From the NCBI RefSeq assembly GCF_002091715.1, contig NZ_BDAG01000026.1:34600-98599 (forward strand): a DNA stretch of 64,000 nucleotides, given 5' to 3'. Source of the DNA: Pseudomonas migulae NBRC 103157 (lineage in GTDB: Bacteria; Pseudomonadota; Gammaproteobacteria; Pseudomonadales; Pseudomonadaceae). Position 1 is the stretch's first letter. Every line of letters begins with the position of its first letter. Under the pieces are notes generated by a model. That model was not told the origin of the DNA and did no database searches. It was given only the letters and a program-made list of their open reading frames with translations. Shown here piece by piece: positions 24,935 through 33,118 of this stretch. The translations under genes and the position numbers were made by a program.

Positions 24935-26437
24935 ATGTCTCTCGCGCTCGAACGTCTAATCGCTGGCACGCCAATTCCTTTCGCTGGTAACCGCGTCACT
25001 GTGGTCAGCCCCGAACTGGCCTTGCGCTTTCAGCCCGGGGACCACCTGCTGGTGGAGCAAGTCAGCGGTGAGTTGCTGCTGATTCCCGTTGCGGACCAGA
25101 AAGCGGCGGCGGTAGCGATCGAGCGGGCCGAAGCGGCATTTACGGCGATGTCCGCCGTACCGGATCAGGCGATCAGTGAGTTCTTTGATTGCTTTGCCCG
25201 GCGCCTTGAAGATCAGGACTGCTGGGACTTGATCGAGGCTGCCAACCTCGCCGACATCGAGTGGGCCAAGTCTCGTGGACGCTCGACCACGCGGTTGCTG
25301 GCCGATGAGCGCATGCGCCGCGACATGATCGCGGGCCTCAGGGCCTGGCGCGATGCGTCGGCCACGCGTGGCAAAGTGATCAGTTGCGTCGAGCATGACG
25401 GCTGGAAAGTCGAGCAGGTGGTTTCGCCGCTGGGTATTGTCGCCTTCGTCTTCGAAGGCCGGCCGAATGTCTTTGCCGACGCCGCTGGCGTGTTGCGTAC
25501 CGGCAACACCGCTGTGCTGCGCATCGGCAGCGACGCCCTGGGCACGGCGAAAGCCATCGTCACCCATGCGTTGAACCCGGCATTGAGCGACGCCGGTTTG
25601 CCGGTAGGCGCGGTGTCGCTGGTGGAAAGCGTCAATCACGCCGCCGGTTGGGCGATGTTCGCCGACCGGCGCCTGTCGCTGGCGGTGGCCCGTGGTTCGG
25701 GGCGTGCCGTCAGTCAATTGGGCAGCATTGCGCAGCAGGCCGGCACCGCCGTCAGCCTGCATGGCACCGGTGGCGCCTGGCTGATCGCCGACAAGGACGC
25801 CGACGCCCAGCGCTTTGCTGCCGTCGTGCGCAATTCCCTGGACCGCAAAGTCTGCAACACCCTGAACGTCTGCCTGATTCACCGCGACCGCGCCGCCGAA
25901 CTGGTGCCGCTGTTTCTGCACGCCCTGAAACAGGCCGGTGCCGCTCGGGAGGAAGGCTGCAAGCTGCACATCGTCGAGGGCAGCCAGCCGTTCGTGCCTT
26001 ACGATTGGAGGAACGCAACGGTCGAGGTCTGCCGCGCCGAAGGTTATCAAACAGAAGCCTTGGTCGAACCACTGCCCGAAGATCAATTGGGCCGCGAGTG
26101 GGAATGGGAAGAAACCCCGGAAGTCAGCCTGAAGATCGTCGACGACCTGGACAGCGCCATCGCCTTGTTCAACCGCTACAGCCCGCAATTCACCGTGTCG
26201 TTGATCAGTGAAAATGCCGAGGCCCAGGACCGTTTCTACAACGCGGTCAACGCGCCGTTTGTCGGCAACGGCATCACCCGTTGGGTCGACGGTCAATACG
26301 CGCTGAACAAGCCCGAACTGGGGCTTTCGAACTGGGAGAGCGGCCGCCTGTTCGCTCGCAGTGCGATTCTCTCGGGAGATGGTGTGTTCACGATTCGCAG
26401 TCGCATGACGCAGACCGATCTGTCGGTCAAACGCTGA
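24935..26437 (+). CDS. ProA-like aldehyde dehydrogenase superfamily protein
   Basis: 500 residues. The NAD(P)-binding region (GIVAFVFEGRPNVFADAAG, TGNTAVLRIGSDAL) and the cysteine region (NSLDRKVCNTLNVC) resemble glutamate-5-semialdehyde dehydrogenase more than classical aldehyde dehydrogenases. It is about 80 residues longer than ProA, mostly at the N terminus. It is probably a paralogue of unknown substrate, not the housekeeping proA. Lying downstream of glutaminase suggests a glutamate-related role (inference). Confidence 0.75.
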   Translation: MSLALERLIAGTPIPFAGNRVTVVSPELALRFQPGDHLLVEQVSGELLLIPVADQKAAAVAIERAEAAFTAMSAVPDQAISEFFDCFARRLEDQDCWDLIEAANLADIEWAKSRGRSTTRLLADERMRRDMIAGLRAWRDASATRGKVISCVEHDGWKVEQVVSPLGIVAFVFEGRPNVFADAAGVLRTGNTAVLRIGSDALGTAKAIVTHALNPALSDAGLPVGAVSLVESVNHAAGWAMFADRRLSLAVARGSGRAVSQLGSIAQQAGTAVSLHGTGGAWLIADKDADAQRFAAVVRNSLDRKVCNTLNVCLIHRDRAAELVPLFLHALKQAGAAREEGCKLHIVEGSQPFVPYDWRNATVEVCRAEGYQTEALVEPLPEDQLGREWEWEETPEVSLKIVDDLDSAIALFNRYSPQFTVSLISENAEAQDRFYNAVNAPFVGNGITRWVDGQYALNKPELGLSNWESGRLFARSAILSGDGVFTIRSRMTQTDLSVKR

Positions 26438-26511
26438 GTACCCCCGACCGCAGGCGCAGGCCGCACTATAATTTAGGGTGTCTGCGTCTGTGTTTCGAAA
26501 GAGGGGCCGTC

Positions 26512-26862
26512 ATGAAAAATCATTCCTTAGAGCATTACTCTCATCAACTGGGAATAATCGCGCACGACGCGTGGCTGACTGCTCGGGTGAAGTCGGCCCT
26601 GGCGTTGGCCGATCCTCCCCTTAGTCTGCAAGTCCATGTCAAAACACTTGCAGGAACGGTGGTGTTGAGTGGTCGCGTCAATACCCATAAACAGTGTGAG
26701 CAGGCCGTTGCGCTGGCCCGCACGGTGAATGGTGTCAATGAAATCGATGCCAGGGAATTACTGACTCACGTGTTCACGCCCGGAAGCGTTCCAACACCGC
26801 CGAACGCCGAGGAAAACCCGGAGATCCGGCCATCATCGTCAGGCAAGCCGGACGACAAATGA
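26512..26862 (+). CDS. BON-domain protein
   Basis: 116 residues without a signal peptide. A single BON domain spans about 20-85 (DAWLTARVKSALALAD, VKTLAGTVVLSGRVNT, ALARTVNGVNEIDA), followed by a proline-rich tail. BON domains bind phospholipids or membranes and occur in OsmY-like stress proteins. ATG 26512 is preceded by AAGAGGGGCCGTC. Confidence 0.85.
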   Translation: MKNHSLEHYSHQLGIIAHDAWLTARVKSALALADPPLSLQVHVKTLAGTVVLSGRVNTHKQCEQAVALARTVNGVNEIDARELLTHVFTPGSVPTPPNAEENPEIRPSSSGKPDDK

Positions 26863-26917
26863 AGCTGGATGCAGCGCTTCCGTGAACCGGGGGCGCTGCA
26901 TCGGGTGCCGACATGGA

Positions 26918-27577
26918 TCAAGCCGCTTCCATCGCTTTGCCGTTCATGGCGCAGGTGGTCGGGTGTTCGACCAACGACACGAACGTGCGGCTGTTGGCAT
27001 CCAGCGCATCGATCGAGCCGGTTTCAATGTCGTAGACCCAACCGTGCAGGTTCAGCAGGCCTTTTTCCTGAGCCAGCCGCACACTCGGGTGGGTCTGGAT
27101 GTTGGCCAGCTGGGCAATCACGTTTTCCCGTACCATCGAACTCACTTTCGCCGCGTCGCTGGCGTGAGACCGGGATTCGTTGATCACTTTCGCTGACTCG
27201 GCGTGTTGCAACCAGGCGCTGACGGCGGGCAGGTGGTCCATGCATTTGCACGAAGCGACGGCGGTCATGGCGCCACAGTCCGAATGGCCGCAGATCACGA
27301 TGTCGGTGACCCCCAGTACGGCAACCGCGTATTCGACCGTGGCCGATACACCGCCCGGGTGCGGGCTGTAGGAGGGCACGATATTGCCGGCGTTACGGAT
27401 CACGAACAGTTCGCCGGGTTCTTGCTGGGTCAGCAGTTCCGGCACGACACGACTGTCGGAACAGGTGATGAACAACGTGCCGGGGTGTTGCGTAGTGGCC
27501 AGGTGTTTGAACAGGTCGGTGCGTTGCGGAAAGGCTTCCTTCTGGAACTTCAAAAAACCTTCGATGAGCGTTTTCAT
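26918..27577 (-). CDS. cynT: Beta-class carbonic anhydrase of the cyanate operon
   Basis: 219 residues with all zinc ligands of the beta class: Cys and Asp/Arg dyad in FITCSDSRVVPE, then ICGHSDCGAM (His and Cys). It hydrates the CO2 released by cyanase so bicarbonate is not depleted. Located 60 bases downstream of cynS, on the same strand, it is the second gene of the cyanate operon. ATG 27577 follows a GAGGACATTGCA leader. Confidence 0.92.
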   Translation of the reverse strand: MKTLIEGFLKFQKEAFPQRTDLFKHLATTQHPGTLFITCSDSRVVPELLTQQEPGELFVIRNAGNIVPSYSPHPGGVSATVEYAVAVLGVTDIVICGHSDCGAMTAVASCKCMDHLPAVSAWLQHAESAKVINESRSHASDAAKVSSMVRENVIAQLANIQTHPSVRLAQEKGLLNLHGWVYDIETGSIDALDANSRTFVSLVEHPTTCAMNGKAMEAA

Positions 27578-27637
27578 TGCAATGTCCTCATGAGTGAGTC
27601 GGGTTTGGCCCGCACAACGGTGCGGGCCGATATCCAC

Positions 27638-28105
27638 TTAGAAAGGACGCAGTGGCAGGAATTTGCCGTCGAGGGTGATCACGGCTCGGGAGCCGCCTTC
27701 CGGGTCTTCGACTTTCTTCATGTCGAGCTTGAAGTTGATCGCGCTGATGATGCCGTCGCCGAATTGTTCATGAACCAGGGCTTTCAAGGTGGTGCCGTAA
27801 ATCTGGATCATTTCGTAAAAGCGGTAGATGGTCGGGTCGGTCGGGACACCCGAGAGGCTGCCGCGCAGCGGGATGATCTGCAGACGGTTAACGGTGTCGG
27901 CGTCCAGGTCGAGTTTTTCGCCAATCACTTTGGCGGCGGCTTCCGGCAGTGGATGTTGACCGAGCAGGGCGGCGGTGACGTAGGCGAGGCCAAGGCCGGT
28001 GCCGTCGGTCAGGTCCTGCCAGGACAGGTTTTTACGCGCCTTGGCGTCGAGGATCGACGTGGTCAGGGCCAGACTCGGGTCGTTGTAAGCGTGGGACTGT
28101 TGCAT
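27638..28105 (-). CDS. cynS: Cyanate hydratase (cyanase)
   Basis: 155 residues, the family length. It decomposes cyanate with bicarbonate to ammonia and CO2. The catalytic Arg and Glu are in TIYRFYEMIQIYG and the catalytic Ser in GDGIISAINFKLDM; the N-terminal DNA-binding-like helices are also present. ATG 28105 (MQQSHAYNDPSLALTTSILD) follows GACAGGAGAAACCCC. First gene of the cynS-cynT unit, divergent from cynR. Confidence 0.95.
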   Translation of the reverse strand: MQQSHAYNDPSLALTTSILDAKARKNLSWQDLTDGTGLGLAYVTAALLGQHPLPEAAAKVIGEKLDLDADTVNRLQIIPLRGSLSGVPTDPTIYRFYEMIQIYGTTLKALVHEQFGDGIISAINFKLDMKKVEDPEGGSRAVITLDGKFLPLRPF

Positions 28106-28183
28106 GGGGTTTCTCCTGTCGGCGTGGTGTTGCTTGGGTGTGAAGCCATCTTCTGCCGATTGATTCATAGCGTCCAAGATCGA

Positions 28184-28204
28184 TCTACAATGCGTTGCAT
28201 AAGT
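28184..28204. promoter_or_regulatory. Possible CynR operator
   Basis: The palindrome ATGC-GTT-GCAT at 28190-28200 lies within a T-N11-A arrangement in the 121-base divergent cynS/cynR region, where LysR regulators normally bind. Position-based inference only. Confidence 0.35.
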
Positions 28205-28226
28205 CCTGCCTATAGGTTGAATCCTG

Positions 28227-29126
28227 ATGCTGCTCCGACATTTGCGTTATTTGCTGGCTGTCGCCGACCACGGCGGTTTCACCCGTGCTGCCGAAGCGTT
28301 GCACGTGTCACAGCCAACCTTGTCGCAACAGATCCGCCAACTGGAAGAGACCCTGGGGGTGAGTCTGTTCGACCGCACCTCGCGCACGGTCAAGCCGACT
28401 GACGCGGGCGAGGCCTACATCGAGTGCGCAAGGCGGGTACTGGTGGAGCTGGAGGCGGGCAAACGGGCGCTGCATGACGTGAAGGATTTGTCCCGCGGAA
28501 CGTTGCGGCTCGCGATGACGCCGACCTTCATGGCGTATCTGGTCGGGCCGTTGGTGCGCGACTACGTGGCGCGGTATCCGAACATCCACCTGCAGATTTT
28601 CGAGCTGTCGATGGATGACATCGAAGCCGGGCTGCTGGATGACTCACTGGACATCGCCATTGCGTTCAATGAGGTCAGGAGTGCCGACATCGAGTCGATC
28701 CCGGCCTTTACCGAGACGCTGGGGGTGATGGTGGGGCGGGATCATCCGTTGTATGAAAGCCCTGTCGCGTTATCCGCTGAAGCCGTGGCTCAGCTGGAGT
28801 TTGCGTTACTGGCGCCGGACTTCGTCACCCGCACCCGTATCGATGAGTACTTCGCTCAAGAGCAGATCACGCCAAAAGTGGTGATCGAGGTGAACTCGGT
28901 GAGCACGTTACTGGAAGTCATCCGGCACACGGCCATCGCCACCATCCTTCCGGAGGCCATCGCGACTCAGGAGCGCGCGTTGCACAGGATTCCTTTGCAG
29001 GGTGAGGCCCCCAAACGCGGGGCTGCGCTGCTGCGGCGCAAAAACAATTATCACAGTGCGGCGTCGGTGGCCTTTATGGAACTGGTATCGGGAGCAGCCG
29101 AATCGTCGAGCTCAGTCATCCACTGA
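28227..29126 (+). CDS. cynR: LysR-family activator of the cyanate operon
   Basis: 299 residues. The N-terminal helix-turn-helix (GGFTRAAEALHVSQPTLSQQIRQLEE) and C-terminal sensor domain are complete, and the N terminus MLLRHLRYLLAVADHGG is CynR-like. Divergent arrangement with cynS is the classical cyn layout; CynR senses cyanate in E. coli. Its last 15 bases overlap the convergent small exported-protein gene. Confidence 0.88.
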   Translation: MLLRHLRYLLAVADHGGFTRAAEALHVSQPTLSQQIRQLEETLGVSLFDRTSRTVKPTDAGEAYIECARRVLVELEAGKRALHDVKDLSRGTLRLAMTPTFMAYLVGPLVRDYVARYPNIHLQIFELSMDDIEAGLLDDSLDIAIAFNEVRSADIESIPAFTETLGVMVGRDHPLYESPVALSAEAVAQLEFALLAPDFVTRTRIDEYFAQEQITPKVVIEVNSVSTLLEVIRHTAIATILPEAIATQERALHRIPLQGEAPKRGAALLRRKNNYHSAASVAFMELVSGAAESSSSVIH

Positions 29127-29414
29127 CTCGCACACACCATTGGGGGCCTTGCCGATGGAGGTCACGGTCACCGAGTCGTCATCGGCCAGGACGATGGACA
29201 GCGTAATGCCGGAGCCCTTGGCTTCGAAGCGGCGATCGTTGATGGCTTTGGTTTCGGCTTCCTTGTTGTTGATCAGCACCGGCCCGTCCTGATCCGCCTG
29301 GACGAGGAACTTGCCGGGGCACTCCACCACGAAGGACGGGACGCCCGTGACGCTGTTAGCCTGAGCAGCACTCGTCGTCAGCAGCAACAGCAGGAGTTTC
29401 AGGTTGATTTTCAT
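29112..29414 (-). CDS. Small exported protein, unknown
   Basis: 100 residues with a strong signal peptide (MKINLKLLLLLLTTSAAQA). The mature part has two cysteines that may form a disulfide (VVECPGKFLV and GVCESVDD) and a beta-rich character. No family recognised. The start is set by the signal peptide after GGAGACTTGCG. Convergent with cynR and overlapping it by 15 bases. Confidence 0.7.
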   Translation of the reverse strand: MKINLKLLLLLLTTSAAQANSVTGVPSFVVECPGKFLVQADQDGPVLINNKEAETKAINDRRFEAKGSGITLSIVLADDDSVTVTSIGKAPNGVCESVDD

Positions 29415-29482
29415 CGCAAGTCTCCAGAGACCAACAGCGGATACGTTTAACGATAGCTTTGTTTGGCACAGTGGAGACAAAC

Positions 29483-29520
29483 AAAAAGGCCCCGCTCGAA
29501 TATTCGAGCGGGGCCTTTTT
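29483..29520. terminator. Strong bidirectional terminator
   Basis: AAAAAGGCCCCGCTCGAATA continues into the exact complement TTCGAGCGGGGCCTTTTT. It lies upstream of the small exported gene and downstream of the next minus-strand gene, whose transcript it would end. Confidence 0.88.
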
Positions 29521-29534
29521 ATTGTGTTGGATTA

Positions 29535-29864
29535 TCAGTAGAACCGGTCAATCACCCGAACTTCATTCTGGTTCTGCATCGAGGCCCAGGCCTGTTTCAG
29601 CGTTTGCAGAACATTGCCGATGAAGTCCTTGTCGGCTGCGGCTTTCTTGCCGACATAGCCTTGGCCGCGACGGTACATCTTCAGTCGGGCCAGCAGGTTC
29701 TGGTTGTTCTGGTCGAACTCGGCTTCATGGGCATGCGGCGACAGGCAGTCGATATGCACCTGGCCCGACTTGCTGATCCACAGGATATGGCTGTCGTGGC
29801 TGTCTTTTTGCGCAGCGAACATACGAGCCAGTTCATCGATGGTGGGTTGATTGTTCAGATTCAT
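29535..29864 (-). CDS. Conserved-looking small protein, unknown
   Basis: 109 residues without signal peptide or membrane segment. It starts MNLNNQPTIDELARMFAAQK and contains HILWISKSGQVHIDCLSPHA and a basic KMYRRGQGYVGKKAAAD stretch. I do not recognise a domain. AAGGGGCTTTAT lies before the ATG and a strong terminator follows its stop, which supports a real transcription unit. Confidence 0.65.
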   Translation of the reverse strand: MNLNNQPTIDELARMFAAQKDSHDSHILWISKSGQVHIDCLSPHAHEAEFDQNNQNLLARLKMYRRGQGYVGKKAAADKDFIGNVLQTLKQAWASMQNQNEVRVIDRFY

Positions 29865-30379
29865 ATAAAGCCCCTTGACCATTTGGTGATCTTTCAAAGT
29901 TGATTCGCTAATACAGGTAGCCCATCGGTTAGTTGATCCCTGGCACCGAAACCAGGACGTCAGCGGTCGGCCGTCGAAATGACGGGGTCTCGCGTCTGTT
30001 GCATGTAGTCGTGTTGAATAACTGCTACGCAATAGCGTCACAACGAAGAGAAGCAGCGATAACCTTCGGGCCACTACCGACGTTTTCAGGGTCGGCCACA
30101 AGCTTCATGAGGATTGATCGCCAGCGCTTCTCGTCCTTGTACTGGACGTTCGGGCCAGGTCAGCTTCTTCAATCTGCCTTGTGGGCAGCGTGTATCCGGG
30201 AAAAACAGCTCGGCGGTCAGACGAGCTTGCTCAAACATGTTGCCGTACTCCCGATCGGGGAGATGTCTGCATCATGCAAGGGCAAATCGGAGGCGTCAAC
30301 GGTTTTGTAGTGATTATTTTCAAGCACTACATATTGTCGGACAAAGCTGTTTGGAATGAGAAAGCGGAACCGGAAAGCG
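29865..30379. other. Intergenic region, no gene seen
   Basis: About 515 bases. Short open frames exist on both strands but none has a convincing ribosome site, codon pattern or recognisable product. The near end holds the promoter of the 109-residue gene; the rest shows nothing I can name. Confidence 0.4.
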
Positions 30380-30889
30380 TCACTCAGGACGATGGGGGGG
30401 TGTGCTTTGGAAGCGGTAAAAGGTGCAGGGGAAATCGTTCACCGGCTGCTGATGCCGTGTGTACTCACCGCCGGTGAGATCGTCAATCACGCTCGCCCAG
30501 AACAAACGCGCGGGCTGATTGGCGTCGATGTGCAAAATCTGCCATTGACCGGGGAGCTGGCTCAAGAGGGTGGAAGCGACAAACGTCGCGACACCTTGGC
30601 CACGAAAGCGGCGGCTGATGAACAGATAGCCAATGTTGTACTCGGCCCCGGGAAGGTGGGTGTGATCGTCCACGGTCACGAAACCGGCCAGTTCCCCATC
30701 GACCTTGATCAGAAAGGGGCGGGTGGCAGGGTTTCGCCAGTAATCCTGTTGGTCCTGGATATTGAAGAAACCATTTGCGCCGAGTTTCAGTGGCAGCCAT
30801 TCACTGAAGTCGTGCAGATAGAACTGCATCAGGTTTTCAATGGTTTCCAGTTCATCACGCTGTGCGGCGTGCAGTTCAATCGAGGGCAT
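30380..30889 (-). CDS. GNAT-family N-acetyltransferase
   Basis: 169 residues. Acetyl-CoA binding motif A is visible as YNIGYLFISRRFRGQGVATF, preceded by ELAGFVTVDDHTHL. The acceptor cannot be predicted. ATG 30889 (MPSIELHAAQRDELETIENL) is the natural start; the open frame runs upstream into the region before topB. It lies 52 bases after the topB stop on the same strand. Confidence 0.85.
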   Translation of the reverse strand: MPSIELHAAQRDELETIENLMQFYLHDFSEWLPLKLGANGFFNIQDQQDYWRNPATRPFLIKVDGELAGFVTVDDHTHLPGAEYNIGYLFISRRFRGQGVATFVASTLLSQLPGQWQILHIDANQPARLFWASVIDDLTGGEYTRHQQPVNDFPCTFYRFQSTPPHRPE

Positions 30890-30941
30890 GCGGGGCGCTC
30901 CTGATGTCACCGGTTCTGATGAACAGTAGACCATCGCTCGA

Positions 30942-32891
30942 TCACGCCTTGCTTGCCGGTTTTGCCGCGCGCTTGCTAGCGGTCGCGGGTTTGCGCTTGG
31001 TCGGTTTGCGTTTGTTTTTCCATGGCGCGGCACTGCGCCCGGCAGGGCTTGCGGGGCCGCTGATGGTCAGGCTGAGGCCGGCACAGCGGGCAACCTGCTT
31101 GCTCATCCACGCGGCTTGTTTGGTGACGAACTCTTCCAGGCTCATTTCGCCGCTTTGCACCATGTCCAGCGCCTGTTCCCAGATCGCCGTGGTGCCCGGA
31201 TCGGCAATGGCGCGTGGCACCGCATCGATCAGACTGAAAGCGGCCGGCGTCGCGGCCAGGGCCTTGCCGTTCTTGATCAGGTAACCACGGTCAAGCAAGC
31301 CCTGAATGATCGAGGCGCGGGTGGCTTCGGTGCCGATCCCGGTGGTGTCCTTGAGCTTTTGCTTGAGCAGTGGATCTTCCACCAGTTTGGCGACGTTCTT
31401 CATCGCCTTGATCAGGTCACCTTCAGTGAAGGGTTTGGGCGGTTGGGTCCAGAGGTCCTTGAGCTTCACGTCGTCCACCGCGCATTCACGACCTTCAGTC
31501 AGTGTCGGCAATGTTTGCGGCACCGGTGCTTCGCGGCCCTTGGCCGGAGCGAGGGCCTCGGGCAGGGCGCGCTTCCAGCCAGGTTCGATGATCTGCTTTC
31601 CGACGGCGCGCAAGGCTTCACCGGCACAGTCGAAGTCGGCCTGGGTCCGGTCGTATTCATGATTGGGCAGAAACTGCGCCAGATAGCGCGCCCGGATCAG
31701 GGTGTAGACCGCGCGCTGCTTGCCCGCCAGCCGATCAAGGTTTTTTGCCGCGGCAGTGGGGATGATGCCGTGGTGAGCGCTGACTTTCGCATCGTTCCAC
31801 GCCCGTGAGCGTCGCTGGGGCTCCAGGTGATCCTGCAAGGCGTTGAGGGCCGGATCAGCCTGCCTCAACGCTGCCAGAATACCTGGCGCTTCGCTGTGTT
31901 GACTGACCGGCAGGTAGCCACAATCGCTGCGCGGATAGGTAATCACCTTGTGGGTTTCGTAAAGCGCCTGGGCGATATCGAGTGTTTCCTGAGCGCCGAG
32001 GCCAAGTTTCTTCGAGCAGACCTCCTGCAAGGTGCCCAGATCGAACGGCAACGGTGCCACTTCTCGCATCCGCTCGGTGCGCAGCCTGATCACCCGGGCA
32101 CTCGCCGCGCTGCCAATGGCTGCCGCCGCGTGTTGCGCCAGCGTCTGGTTGAGGCAGCGATCCTGATCGTCACACGCGTCGGAGGCTGCACGCCACTGGG
32201 CGGTGAATGCGGTGCCATCGTGCAGCAGTTGCACGTCGATGGCCCAGTAAGCCACCGGGACGAAATCGGCAATGCTACGGTCGCGATCCACCACCAGCCG
32301 CAGGGTCGGCGTTTGCACCCGGCCGACCGGCAACACACCCTGATAACCGGACTGGCGCCCCAACAGCGTGAACAACCGGCTCATGTTCATCCCGATCAGC
32401 CAGTCGGCCCGTGAGCGGCCCAGTGCCGAATGATAAAGGCTGAACGTCTCCGCTCCCGGTTTCAGTGCCGCCAGCGCCTTGCGGATCGACGCATCGTCCA
32501 GCGCCGACAGCCACAACCGCTGGATCGGTCCGCGATAACGGCAATGCTCCACCAGTTCCCGGGCGATCATTTCGCCCTCACGGTCGGCATCGGTGGCGAT
32601 CACCAGGTCATCAGCCTCGCCGAGCAAGCGCTTGACGGCTTTGTATTGACTGGCAGTGCGCGGTTTGACGGTCATTTTCCATTTGTCCGGAATGATCGGC
32701 AGATCCGCCAGCACCCAGCGCTTGTAGCGTGCGTCATAGGCATCCGGCGGTGCGGTTTCCAGCAGATGGCCGATGCACCAGGTCACTGTGACGTCCGTTC
32801 CCAGCCAGCAGCCGTCGCCGCGACGCCGGGCGCCGAGCACGGCCGCAATGTCTTTGGCCTGGGAAGGTTTTTCACAGAGGTACAACCGCAT
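30942..32891 (-). CDS. topB: DNA topoisomerase III
   Basis: 649 residues, type IA topoisomerase that decatenates and relaxes negatively supercoiled DNA. The Toprim domain opens MRLYLCEKPSQAKDIAAVLG and has the acidic triad region VIATDADREGEMIARELVEH. The catalytic Tyr lies in KVITYPRSDCGYL. No C-terminal zinc fingers, as expected for TopB, but a Lys/Arg-rich tail (KNKRKPTKRKPATASKRAAK) for DNA binding. The start at 32891 uses the second of two close ATGs. Confidence 0.94.
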   Translation of the reverse strand: MRLYLCEKPSQAKDIAAVLGARRRGDGCWLGTDVTVTWCIGHLLETAPPDAYDARYKRWVLADLPIIPDKWKMTVKPRTASQYKAVKRLLGEADDLVIATDADREGEMIARELVEHCRYRGPIQRLWLSALDDASIRKALAALKPGAETFSLYHSALGRSRADWLIGMNMSRLFTLLGRQSGYQGVLPVGRVQTPTLRLVVDRDRSIADFVPVAYWAIDVQLLHDGTAFTAQWRAASDACDDQDRCLNQTLAQHAAAAIGSAASARVIRLRTERMREVAPLPFDLGTLQEVCSKKLGLGAQETLDIAQALYETHKVITYPRSDCGYLPVSQHSEAPGILAALRQADPALNALQDHLEPQRRSRAWNDAKVSAHHGIIPTAAAKNLDRLAGKQRAVYTLIRARYLAQFLPNHEYDRTQADFDCAGEALRAVGKQIIEPGWKRALPEALAPAKGREAPVPQTLPTLTEGRECAVDDVKLKDLWTQPPKPFTEGDLIKAMKNVAKLVEDPLLKQKLKDTTGIGTEATRASIIQGLLDRGYLIKNGKALAATPAAFSLIDAVPRAIADPGTTAIWEQALDMVQSGEMSLEEFVTKQAAWMSKQVARCAGLSLTISGPASPAGRSAAPWKNKRKPTKRKPATASKRAAKPASKA

Positions 32892-33020
32892 AACCACCAT
32901 CGTTCATCAGCTGCCGGGAGGTGCACAGAATGGCGGCTGATGAGCGATGGAGCAATCTTTATCTGTATGGATGTACAGCTCGTGCATTTCGATTCATTGC
33001 AACGGCGTCAATCATCCCCC

Positions 33021-33114
33021 TGCAGGAGCGAGCTTGCTCGCGATGACCGACAGAGCGCCGCGGTTCGTCATGTGCCCCGCATTATCGTTCACGTCCATCG
33101 CGAGCAGGCTCGCA
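33021..33114. repeat. REP-type inverted repeat
   Basis: GCAGGAGCGAGCTTGCTCGCGATG with the partner CATCGCGAGCAGGCTCGC about 50 bases on. The second arm ends five bases before the stop codon of the papain-like fusion gene. Confidence 0.8.
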
Positions 33115-33118
33115 CACA

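Noticed and set aside
29933..30310. Plus-strand open frame of 125 codons in a gene-poor gap.
   Set aside because: No ribosome site, no recognisable composition, and it overlaps other equally weak frames.
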